Shown: positions 31,701 to 44,100 of the stretch, piece after piece
Layout: every line of letters starts with the position of its first letter
How positions within the stretch are numbered: position 1 is the first letter of the stretch
Source of the DNA: Halichondria panicea
Lineage: Eukaryota > Porifera > Demospongiae > Suberitida > Halichondriidae
DNA: 64,000 nt
Assembly: GCF_963675165.1 (NCBI RefSeq)
Contig: NC_087390.1
Coordinates: 4,659,301-4,723,300, forward strand
Reading direction: 5' to 3'
Position numbers and translations under genes: made by a program
The notes under the pieces: generated by a model
Databases searched by the model: none
Told to the model about the DNA's origin: nothing
Seen by the model: only the letters and a program-made list of their open reading frames with translations

Positions 31701-32760
31701 CTAGTTATATGTATCTACATGCACGCAAAAATTACAACAAATCCCTAGGATCTGAAACATGCAACAGACGTTGACTTCCGAAAAAATTACACACAACCTA
31801 TATCCGTTTTTCTGCATGCAGAGATTATAGGGAGGAAACAGTGTTGTTGTACAAAATCAGTATTATACATTCACTGTTTTATACCTTGATCTAATACATT
31901 AAATTTTGTGCAATCATGCGTATAATTATAGTGATGACCGTAAGGGTCTATATACATGGCATAGCTTACTATTTCCAGTGTTGGCTTGAATTGTAATACA
32001 CTGTAGTATTTGTAGATTAGTGTTCCTCAATCTTCACAGCTTTGCCTTGCTTGCCTGACTGTCTTTGTTCCCAGTGTGTGTGTGACTGTGTGTGTGTTGT
32101 GAAATTCTTTTTATACTTATGGTCACCGTGAGCCAGCCTGCATACATGTGGTCAATAGCAGTTGCATGGCTCCATGCAGTTTCCAGTTCTGCCGGAAATG
32201 CTATGTCTAAGTATATATAATTACGATTAATAGGTCTGTAAGAACATTTAGCATGAATTAAGGCTAAAACGTATGAAATACAGGAAAATCTGTACTTACT
32301 ATAGAGCACTGAAGTGCTAACCCTCGGCTGTTGACATGAATAAAAATAGAACCAGAGGAGTGTTCAGTTATACAATAATAAAAAAGCAACAACTATAACA
32401 ATTCTACTTTTAATATAATTATAGAGATTGGTAATGGATCACTTTAGCTGAAATTAATTATGTCTCGATCATAAAGGTTGCGAGCTGGCGTACTTCTTAG
32501 CTTCTTAGCTTGGCTCGCTTTTATACGACAACAAAGCTTAACATCGAAATCTGCCACTACTAATAACTCGTTGCATATGTGAAGGCTATTCATGCTGTAA
32601 ACGCAGTGCTATGGCATCCAGGTAAGCATGAGACTCACAAATTATAAACAGACAAACAAACAAACCAAACGACTACTATATACCTGTGGCCGCTCACGCG
32701 CCTCAGGTAATAATGCTCCTGATAATATACAGTGCAATATTGCATGGTGCTGACAATCGT
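31701..32760. other. Repeat-derived intergenic sequence, no gene seen
   Basis: Contains the terminus AGAGCACTGAAGTGCTAACC near 32303 and a block (AAACGCAGTGCTATGGCATC near 32600) that also occurs near 44385 and, inverted, near 35845. No supported coding frame. Confidence 0.45.
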
Positions 32761-32763
32761 ATA

Positions 32764-33560
32764 CAATGTCTGTCAGGACTCATGCAGGGAGCAGGCTGCA
32801 CATGAACACTGACCTCATGCATCAGTGTGTGTGGGGCGTGTACGTGCTCTGCATGGGGTTGTTAGGAGTTGACATGAGCTATTTGTTTATTATTAGTGCG
32901 TGTGTATATATGCATGGCATTACGGTTGTCTAGACTTTAATCTTTGTTGTGTGTTCAGTGGTCACTGGAGTCAGTATAATTATTATAGCTTCTAATGTTT
33001 GTGTGACCCATAAGCCCCGGTGTGTCGCCATTATTGTATATGTGATTAGTCATTGGTCAAAAATTGGGCTCTCGATCACTCCCTGCATGCAACTACATCC
33101 TTTTTCTGGCTGCTCAAAAGGACTCGGAAGCAGGCAGCACACATGCACACATGACCTCTGACCGCATCAGAATGAGGGTGCATTGTGTAGGGCGTATATA
33201 TACGTGCTTTGGGGTTGATATATAGGAGTTGACATGAGCTATTTGTTTATAGTGTGCATGCGTGCATGGGGGAGAGTTTCTGCATTATGTGAATTATACT
33301 GTTGTCTAGACTTTAATTGTATATAGTGTGTTCAGTGGTCATGCACTGTCAAATGTTAAAGCCCCTTTGTGTTAGCTTTATTGTATATGTGCATGCCATG
33401 GTTATGAGTTATTGACTAACAATTAAGCTCTCAATCACTCCCTGCGTGCAACCACATCCCTGCATGTGGGCTTTTTCTGGCTGCTATAAAGGACTCGAAA
33501 GCAGGCAGCACACATACATACATGACCACTAACCGCATCAGAACAAGGCATATGGAATAT
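32764..33560 (+). repeat. Tandem array carrying degenerate INTS3 exon 7 fragments
   Basis: Three blocks at about 32770-32835, 33110-33175 and 33482-33545 resemble the 3' half of INTS3 exon 7 (compare GGAGCAGGCTGCACACATGA at 54490). They are spaced about 340-370 bp apart and share flanking words (AGTTGACATGAGCTATTTGT, TTGTCTAGACTTTAAT, CTCTCAATCACTC). The frames are broken. The array lies upstream of INTS3 exon 1, whereas the real exon lies 21 kb downstream. Confidence 0.65.
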
Positions 33561-34610
33561 GTGGTAATATGAGTCATTGACTAAGATAAGAGCTCTCAAT
33601 CACTCTCTGCATGTGGGCTTTTTCTGGCTGTTCAAAGAGTGGAGTTGCTGTGCTGTGTATATATATAATACTCTCAGTTACTCTATACCTAATTAACGGG
33701 CTTAAAATTCAGATTGTTTTTGGGTAGTAATTTTAGCATTACATATGCATGTACAAGCATGACTTTTAACGTGGAATGAAAGGTTTGTAGTCAGGTATAA
33801 ATGAAAAAGAGGGCTATAGCTAGCTTAGCACACTCTCAAAACAAGATTTGCTTAATTTAGTGCGTCGTTACAAATTCGCTAATTTCATTAAAGTAATGAG
33901 TATAGCATAGCCTCTTATTAATAGTTAAAGTGAGCCATCGCGATATCGTGTTATCTTCAGGAGCTGTTTTCATTATTATTGTCTGGATTGTCTTTAGCAA
34001 TTTTTAACTCACCATCTATATTTATATTTTCCAGTCTGAGCTTCAGTGTCGGACTTCACAGCTGAACGTGTGAAACTGATAACTGTGCAAAGAATAACTC
34101 AAGCTGGCTCTCCTTCATGAACATGAACATATCATGGTTTCACTGACAAGTACATGAATATCAAAAGATCCTCCAAACATGTCACCCATGCAGACTGAAG
34201 AGGACTGCCTGGAAGATCATACTTCCAAGTTCAGCTCTCTAACTCAGGGATGGGCCCATGCACACTGGTCGGTGGTCAGGTAGTCGGTACTATAAGTTCT
34301 ACTAACCACCTCTATATCTAGATCTATACGTACCACTATATATAGACAAAAAATAACCACGGTCCTATAATTATAGGCCTATAGTTTACTATATGAAAGA
34401 GGCGAAACTTGTGTGTTGAATTGAGATTAAAGCCCGGCATGCACAACTTGAAAATGCTGAGCACAGTCACTGCAAACATTGACTAAGCAGAGCACCCTAT
34501 ACAACCACTCAGTCGGGCATGGAGAAGGACTATAAGAATGTACGAAGACAGGTTGATATCGGTATTATAGGAACCACAGTGCATGAGATTGCATTTAATA
34601 GCAAACGTTA

Positions 34611-34896
34611 GGCCACTCCAAATGAGACTGTAGTTTCCCGTCCAACTTGCGCTTCCTGCTTTAGCTACCTGTCATTATGGCCATTATTTCTCTAATTATC
34701 AATGAAATATTGAAATTACTTTTTTCTTGTTCTTTGTTGCCTCTAAGCACATGGTTGGCTAAATTTTTGTGCCTAATTAATTAAATTCATTGATGAGTAT
34801 AATTATCATAGTAATGAATAATGATAATACTGCTCACATCTGCTTATAATTTACTGGAGTCTCTGACGGGAAGCTACAGTCTCATTTGGAGTGGCC
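34611..34896. mobile_element. Foldback MITE, arms about 35 bp
   Basis: GGCCACTCCAAATGAGACTG and its inverse bound the element. The interior is AT-rich and non-coding. Confidence 0.8.
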
Positions 34897-35432
34897 TGGG
34901 AGTTGAAATAATATATACCCTATTAGTAATCCCATATGTTAGCAAGGTTGTGAGTAGACACATCCACGTACTATCATTGATGATGTCTAAGCTGAACAAC
35001 TATACTAATCTTTTCTTCCCTGTATATAAATTTAATGCACATGCAGCTATACTTAATCGAGGAAGGAAGAGCACTGGAACAGAGTACGGAGACAGATTGC
35101 TACCGCTTGATATATACCACCATAATTAAGAACGTACCCCTTCTGTTCAGTGAACCTTGTTTAATTTGCTGCTTGTGTAGATCTATATAGATCAGACCAT
35201 AGATAAACGTTTATCTATGATCAGACCAAGTTAATGAACTCTTGATCAGACGTATCAGACTTTCTAAATAATTATAGGTAGACTACACTACTGTAGTATA
35301 AATTATTTCAGTCAAGAGTTTTTGTATATTCGATTCTGGACCAACAGAGGAACAGAAAATTTAATTAATGAGCTGACTCGACTGCATGCACTAGATCTAG
35401 CTGTACTGGAAGGAGGGCGGCGGCGCTCGACT

Positions 35433-38400
35433 ATGACCCACCCACCACTCTGGATGCACCTGGAGTTGGAGAGAAGCTATGGAACAATGAGCACCAAGAC
35501 ATTGGCATCAGCTTCTAGTCGGCTGTTCCACTATGGTGTTCTGGAGCCCAAAGATGATGTAGAAGAGGTAATATCTGAATAGCCTTTAGAGTTGACTGAG
35601 CCATAGATAATTGCCATAGATAATTATCTATGGCTGAGCTGAGCTGGCAGATTTACGTTTACGATTTTCTCCTTGGTGGCTGAGATAACTATAAGAGTCA
35701 GTTAAAGCTGAATGAACGTATAGCTACAGTACATATCATTTTAGATAATGGGAGACCAAGTGGAAATTTCCCGATGTGCGCGTGGGCGGTCATGGGTATA
35801 GTAGTCGTCTGTTTGTGTGTGACATGTGAGTCTACTCACCCGGATGCCATAGCACTGCGTTTACAGCATGGATAGCCTCCAAACAACTCAGGTAGGTTAA
35901 GGTGAGCTCCTGATTATAGCAACTTTATTGAAAAAATGCCCCAAAAACGTGAAAATTTCTGATTTGTATGCTTACTGTACAAAATACGTGATAGCAGCCC
36001 TCTAAATATCCACTTGGTTTCTATTGCACTGTAGTAAGATACTAAGATTGAACCATGAAAGTGATTATTGAAGACAGCGTTCTTTAGTTAAAGTAAATAG
36101 CAAGTTAATGTACGCAACAAGGCAGTAACCATGGCAACGGTGTTATTATCCTGATCCATTGTACATATCTAATACGAATCCCGAATACAATGACAATGAA
36201 TAGACTGCAATGCACTCTCATTTATGGCCAATATTAATTGTGAAACTGCCTTAACCAACCTGAGAACAAGTTATTAGTTTTAAATGTAGCAGATTTCTAT
36301 GTTAGAGCTTCATTGTCGTATAAAAGCGAGCAAAAGCTAAGAAGCTTGAACTTGCACGTTGGCAGCTAGCTAGCTACACGCAGCCTTTATTCGAGGTACC
36401 CTAAGTATTTACAGCTGAAGTGATCCCGTACCAGGAACAATGGAAAAGGGTCACTACAATAAAAAGCTAGAATTGTGACTGGTATGTTGTCTCTGGGATC
36501 ATACTTCTCTGAGACTCCAGGCTTCTTTACTGTGATCCTAGTCCACAGTGCATATCATGAGACCATATATCTATATGTAAATATATGTACCACTAAAACT
36601 CTGTTCTCAAATATCAGCATGCCTCCAGTCTGGTTTTAGTTTTATTGTTCCTGACTGAGTTGCTGTGCTAGACAGCTCAGTCATACCATCACTAGCACTA
36701 CATGCACTGCTCTTCTGTCACCAGCTACTGCCTAGCCAAGGGTTTGCACTTTAGTGCTCTAGTTTTCTCTAGCAGTCGCTCTAAGCATTCGTAGAAGTTC
36801 GCTTAAAAAGAGGGCGTTTTATAATTATTAGTAAAATCCGTAAATGGTAGTTTATTGGTATACCCGTTTATTGCCATTGGCATCAGCTTCTAGCCAGCTG
36901 CATGTTCTACTATGGTGTTCTGGAGCCCAAAGATGACATAGAAGAGTTAATATCTGAATAGCCTTGAGAGTTGGTTGAGCCATAGATAATTGCCATAAAT
37001 AATTATCTATGGCTGAGTTGTGCTAGTAAAATCCGTAAATGGTCGTTATTCTCCGTTTATTGCCTTGAGAACTACTATTTTTCAGGCTGTACTCATTTCC
37101 AAAGGAAAACACTAAATTTCACTATTTTGCTGCTGTTAGACAAGTGATCTTTCATGCTTATTTTCTTGCAATCTATGTCATGCATACATTTGTGGTGTAA
37201 AAGACAACATTTTGCCTAAGTGTCTGCTAATACCCTCCAGTGCTCTTATTATAAAGAGAAGATTAATACATTCTTTATTGCCTACCATCAATTTTCATGC
37301 TATTATTATGTTAATAGTGTATCCATAATTATATATATACACGTATATACCTGTACAGCGTTTCGAGAAATGCCACAGTGAGATTGCATCTCTCATAGGC
37401 CACTTGAGAGAGAACGAAATCTATAACCATCTTAGCGAGAAGGTGAGTATATATAGGTTACCCCAATGAGTATTAATTAAAGAGTAACCCGTACGTTATG
37501 CACAATATCAGTACATTATAACTAGGAATTAAGTGCATGTGTTAGTGGAGCAGTGTACTGATTTATTTTAGAGGATTGTCAGTACGGTACATGAAGACTC
37601 TTGCTAATCTGGCTCTCTGAATTACGGTCGTTTATTTTGGCACACATTGCTAGCTTGATCATTACTGCATAAAACTCGCCCTGAAATGCGGCCACTCTGG
37701 CTGCCCCAGGATTTTAAATTTTATACGTTTTGGGTATATGATCTGGCGGATGAAAATTTAATAGAGATTTGTTATCCTCGAGGAAAATTGTCTATTTAGC
37801 CGCGGCTCGTTATTGCGACCAAACTACATTGTCTCAAGGGTGTTCCAGCCACCTTGCCATCTGCCCTTCTGGACCGGATTAACGAGTGTCTACTGTATTA
37901 TGTATTTTCTTGGTCCCAACAGGTTAGCCGCAGTGCCCAGGATCATGAAGAGACAATGATGGCTCTTCTCTATGCAATCCTCACTGACCCTTCATCTGCC
38001 TCAAAGGTGAATGTTTTATGTCTAGAAAGTTAAAGTAGATCTGAGCACTCTCAACAATGTATCTGGACATTGCTAGAACTTAAAAGCCTGGTTTATTGAG
38101 GCGAGCGAAGCGACCTAGTGTGCGACGTTGAGATTTTGTCTGTGTCTGTCATGGACCGGCACGATATTCCTTTTTATGTACTCGTGACCCTTTACCAACT
38201 TTTACATGAATTGCTGCGCGTGGGCACAACAGCTAGCTACACTCAGCAACGAAGCTCAGACAAGACACAGACACTTTTAATGCCACAGGCAAGCCTACAG
38301 CAGGTCAGAGCAGCTCAGAAGACACAGACACTCTTGATGCCACAGGCAAGCCTACAGTAGGTCAGAGGGGATGGGGACCTTCTGAGCCTGAGATCACACA

Positions 38401-41144
38401 GGCAAGCCTACTGGAGGTCGCAGTACTAACTTACTCGCTATTTTTCATAAAGGATAGCTAAGTCACAGTAAATCACTAAATACCTTGTATACTTGTGTTC
38501 AGCATTGTCTTGTTTTTTGTGATAATGAACCTGCTAGCTCAACAGGACAACACAGAGACCAAACACTATGGCAGGTCAGAATACCTCAGATGGACACTCA
38601 CACATGTACCCTTACAACATTTAATAATAACAGGTCAGAGCAGCTTATATTACTTGCCAAGTCACAGTACATGATAAGCATACTTGTTAGCCTTGTAACT
38701 AAAGCTCAGACAAGACACAAACTGTTGAGGCCACAGGCAAGACACTTGTACACAGACACTCTTGAGGCCACAGGCAAGACACTTGTACACAGACACTCTT
38801 GAGGCCACATGCAGGCACACCTGCAGTAAAGACAAACCTTGCCGGCTTGGTCACAATAAACATTACAAACAACTTTGAAACAACTTTTGCATTTCTTAAC
38901 ATCGTTATGACAATAAAAATTTTGACCAATCCATATATCCATAGCCAGTCTCAGCTATGGTGTCAGAGTCACTAGCTAAATAGTTTGGTGACTGATCACA
39001 TGCATGAACAAAGTGCTAAACACAGTGAACTCAAACGCTTCCGCTCGCCCCATGACACCTTGTGTCACTCTAGTCATAAAAATTGTTTGTCAATAAATAA
39101 ATTCAACTATAATTATTGTACCGTAACCACCCTCATTTTTGTTTACGTTACCCACAGAGCTACCACACCCTGACGTTGGTGTCACGTGACAGTCTAGGTT
39201 TGGTCACCACTCATACTGAGAGGATCGTTATGGAGAAGATGATGAAACTACAGGACCACACAAGGAACCAGGTACATGTCTGACAGCTAGTGCATTCATA
39301 CTACAACGTAAAATGCACCCACCCTTTGTACAAGAACTTAAGGCATGAGAGGGAACTTGGCGTATTGTTGCGAACAGCAAGACTTTAGCTAGAAAATACA
39401 CCCACCCAATACCCACGGCCTCGTATCGAGGCTTATAATTGCAACCTATTACATAAATTTTGTCAAGGTAACAAACGTGTATAATGACAGTCCCTTCCGT
39501 GTTATACGAGGAAAGATTTGATAAAGGTTGTCGTGATATAAAATACATATAACATGAGAATTTTCATGTTGTATGCAGTATACAGGCGATCTAGCTACTG
39601 CGTCCTGGCAAAGTACTAATTTAGGTTTTGCGATTTTATTTTACGGATTGATTAACCCTGATGCTCGCAAGTAATACGGTATACAAAATGTATAATCATG
39701 AGTTGTTAAAAAAAAAAATTAGCTGAGCATGGAAACGTATTTTTTGCAGCATGGACAAGTTGTAGGTCATAATTCCAGAGAACTGTATCAAGTACGGTGG
39801 CCCTGGAGGTCGCGCCATGCGCCAATGTACTGACCTTTGACCTCTTGGCAAGTGCTAATGTCCATGTGCCAATCACCGTTCTATTGACCTTTGACCACCA
39901 TGTAGTGTAGTGCTGGGTATATTAATTTTGATGCCTTGTGTCCAAGTCTAATCCTGCAGCTGCTTCATCAGGGACATCAGACTCCTCTATGCATGCAGGG
40001 CATCAGTCAGAGAGTGGTCTGGCCCCAGACTAGGTTGCTTGTACAATCTTGTTCCTGTAGATTTATTAGATTTACCAACCAGTCAGTTTTCCAAGAGTTG
40101 ATAAAGGTCATCTGGTACACCAGGTGGGCATTAATAGATCCTAAAATTACTAGCTCTGAGTACTTTAATTAATCAAACACAAAATGGAGTTACTTGTCCC
40201 ACACGTACAGCACAGCACATCCCTTTTGTACGGCTAATGTATACCTATAGTTAGTATAGCCTACATCTGTCGATAGCCTATATTTCTGGTGCATCCATGT
40301 AACTCTTCTGTAAAATATACATGGGTAAACTCGCCTGCAGATTTAAAGAACCACACCGCAACGTACAAAACAGACTACTATACCCGTGGCCGCCCACGCT
40401 CGGGTAACAACCTACGTACGTAAGTATACCGTATTACTGGAATATTTTGCAGGTGAAAAACTTTTGCGAATGAGCCAAATCAGCAGGAAATTTGACCCTT
40501 TGCGATCTAACTATTGCGTTCTGGAAAGGATCATGTCTATTTACTAGTAATAATTTAGGTTTTGCGGATTTTATTGTTGCGAATTGATCAACCCTCGCAA
40601 AGTTCGCAAATGCATGTTTGATGCTCGCAAAACATTCTAGTAATACAGTAGTATATATACCACACCTATACAAGGATGATATATGCACCCATTATTTTGC
40701 AGCCGTCAAAGAGGTAGTTGAGCAGCACTAGCTTCGTCTCCTGCAGATGCTCAGGAGCTTCCTTGGTCTAAATGTTGTGCATTCAATGTACCTTGCTGAA
40801 GTTGCGAGCTCTTCTTGGCAAAAGCTAATTGGACAGCAGCTTCCGTTCTGCCGTCGCTTCGGAGTCTTAGTACCATCCAGCATTGCTCCATTCTGGATTT
40901 TCTCAGGCAAATGAAAAAGCTTGAAAATCACCTTGAAATCTGTGCATGCTCTATATATCCTACAGCTATTGTGCATATAACTTATGAGATGAATTAGTGG
41001 TGACGTAAATGATATTCTGTGTAGGTATAATTATATATACTTTACCTTAATTCGTGCAGGTTTTGTGGCTAATTCGTGCCATGGTGGAGACTAAAGTGAC
41101 TGGAGCTGAGAAGCTTGTATTTGCACTCCTCAAACAATTACCAG
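35433..41144 (+). CDS. INTS3: INTS3 exons 1-5 (N-terminal part)
   Basis: These exons encode residues 1-167. The start is uncertain: in-frame methionines at 35433 and 35487 are both possible, and conservation with animal INTS3 begins only at LEPKDDVEE near the end of exon 1. Exon 2 (RFEKCHSEI) and exon 3 ([13 protein letters not shown]) are each 84 nt, phase 0. Exon 5 ends LLKQLP in phase 1, 14 bases before a MITE. Degenerate copies of exon 1 (36876-37023) and of exons 3-4 (18669-18976) exist nearby. Confidence 0.88.
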
Positions 41145-44100
41145 GTATACATGTATCTACCGTATAGCGGGTATATTTCGAGGGTATAAATGTTCGCGGA
41201 TTAAGCATGTACCGCAAACATTTATAACCACAAATTTAATATCGCATGCATGCATGCATACTGCAAAAAGGCTGCTATTCCACGAAATTAAATCCGCAAA
41301 AACCTTTCTAAAGGCATTTCTGCAAAAATTTATACCCTCAAAATATACCAGCTATACGGTACATGCATGTATATACATGTAGATAGTGATAATAATTATG
41401 TTGATGGCTCTTCTTAAAAACGTTTTATATAAGGGAATTGTCAAAGTTGAATTTTAGTTTAAAGCTCACCAAAGACGTGGCTTGGCTACCCAAAGGTCTA
41501 TCAATGAGTGTTATAGATCATAATCATATGATATACTATTACTATACTGCAATTCTTACAGCTATTAAAAGCGTATTACATCATTAGTTACATCCGGTCC
41601 AGTTGTCAGGGCTGCAATTGCACGTCGTCAAGTGCCTCAGGAAATTAGCTTCGATTAAACACCGCGGCGATATAATGAAAACCGTAATGCGCATGCGCGT
41701 AGTCAAAGGCCTCTGGCTGAGTGTAACAATATTAAGCAGAGAGCAAGCAGAAGACAGTTTCCCAGCTGCTGCAAGAGATGTATTGAGTGTAATAGAGGAG
41801 CCTGGGCCTTTAACAACGGTCGGCAGAGGACAGCCAGCTCTAAATGACCTTCTGACAGACGAATTGTACTCTTTTTGTGAAGAAACAAGACAAACCAACT
41901 CTACTGAGGTGAATGAGCTGCAACGGTTGAAGGATAAGACGAGGAAAATCAATACTGCAAGAACAACAAGCACCTAGGTGAACTATTTTGAAGAATGGAG
42001 AGTATAGCCAGAAGTTTCCACTTCCACTCGAGAAAATTAAAAAAGAAAATCTAGATGGAGTGTTGCAGCTATTTTTTAGCACTCTTAAGAAAGAGAATAG
42101 AGAGAGCTATGAACCATGCAGCTTGAGAACGATGCTAGCATGCTTAGACAGGTTTCTAAGAGAAAACAAGAAGCCCTTTCGTATTCTGCATGTACAGCCC
42201 AAGACTTACCAGTTCTACAATTGTTCGGTCAATATTGGCACTGAGAAGGAACAGAAACGAAGAAAGAGACCCATGGTAGTCTACTCTGACTCTAGCCTCC
42301 TTCACCGGCCTTTGAAAGAAGGCCTGCTATCGACTGCTTGCGCATGCGCCAAATTATTGGATTTTCCCCCGTAAATATTCCTATAATACTGGATACATCA
42401 GAGAAAATATCCTAAAAGTCATACACAGAGCTATATTAGCTAGCTAGCTAGAAACAGAGCTGTGTAGGTTTGTTGTACTGCTATTTTCTTCTGATAGAAT
42501 CAGTAGCAGTAGTATAGTAGACTTTCACCAAAGTTAGTGTTAAATGGGCGTGGCCTGTCCATATAGGCTCTTATCAGCTGTCACTCCTTTCAGACGATCG
42601 TCATCCACACTGTTGCAGGCTGTGAGTCTTTTGTTAACATAGCAGGCTAAGGGTAGCTATCAGAGAATGCTATCCGATGGGCTAGAAACCTTCAATCGAA
42701 CTTTCTATCTACTTCCTTCAATCCACTTCCTTTCGTTGTGATGTCATAGTTTTACTGAGCATAAACGATGTTACCCAAAGCCCCCAGATACCGGGGGGAT
42801 ATTAGCGCATGCGCAAGCAGTCGATACCAGGCCCACTTCCCTAGCGGGAAGTGCGGCCTGGGATCGAGGCTACTCTGACTCTGACTCTGACTATAGTCAA
42901 CTTCATATAATAATATTATATTGACTTTTATTCCTCACTGATATTATTTCTATTGAACACGCATCATTATGATTAGTATGGTTAGGAGTGCAATATGGGA
43001 TTAATAGCACAAGTAGCAAGCACTGGCAAAGATACTAATTGCACTCGGCTACGCCTCGTGGAATTACAACTCTTGACAATGCTTGTTACTCATGCTATTA
43101 ATCCCATTAATCCCATATTGCACTCTTAACCATAATTATTATTAATTGTATAGCTATTAAACATGTGTGAACAGCTCAATTTACCACAGAGTGCAATTTC
43201 AGCATTGACAAGTTGATGGCTCCCTCCTTTAAATTGCACAGCTATTTGCCAATTAAGTAAAAATTAATGAAACAGAATGTCCCATGCAGGTATACTGCTA
43301 TTTAATACTGTATTGTCTTTCTTGTGCTTACATCATAATTATCGTATAATAATACCGTATTTACTTGATTAAACGCTCTCCTTGAATAAACGCCCTGGGT
43401 AAAAGCTCTGTCTTTGTCAATAAACGCCCATCTTGAATAATCGCCCATGTATGGGGCGTGGCACTGTGGGTGGAGCTGAAATAGCACGTGGAACCAGTTG
43501 CAAGCGTGGTAGCATAGAATAAAAATACTTTTTTACGATGCATCGATGGCAGAGAGAGAGAGATACCGACACAGAGGGCACTCCTATGACTTAAATTTAA
43601 GCTGAGAAATAGATTTAAGCTGAAACAGCAGCCCAAGAAGAGCACAATAACTGCTGCTGTGCAAGAGTTTTGGAGGAGACATAACAATAAACGCCCTCCT
43701 GGATTAAACGCCCCCTCTAAAGACTTTGATCTGAAATATACGCCCGGGCGTTTAATCAAGTAAATACGGTAATTATGTATCACAAAACATCATGACACTC
43801 CTGCATGAACTGTAAAGAGTGCACTAATAATCATTGGATGTAGTCTGTATCTATTCCATCTATAATAATCATGCTAATAAAACAACTAGAGCACTAAAGT
43901 GCAAACCCTCGGCTGTTGACGTGATAATAAAGAAACCAGAAGAGTGATAATGCAGTGCATGTAGCATGTATGAATAGCAGAGCACAGCAACTCAAGAGCA
44001 ATAAAACTAAACTAACAACGTACATGCATGAGACATGCACTATGGACTGGGATCACAGCAAAGAAGCCGGGAGTCTTCTAGACTAAGAGAAGTATGGCTC

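Noticed and set aside
41584-41973. Minus-strand frame opposite the Crypton-like relic
   Set aside because: The plus strand gives recognisable domain sequence; the minus frame has none.
43361-43783. 140-residue minus-strand frame
   Set aside because: It spans a MITE end to end, including its inverted repeats, and is not protein-like.
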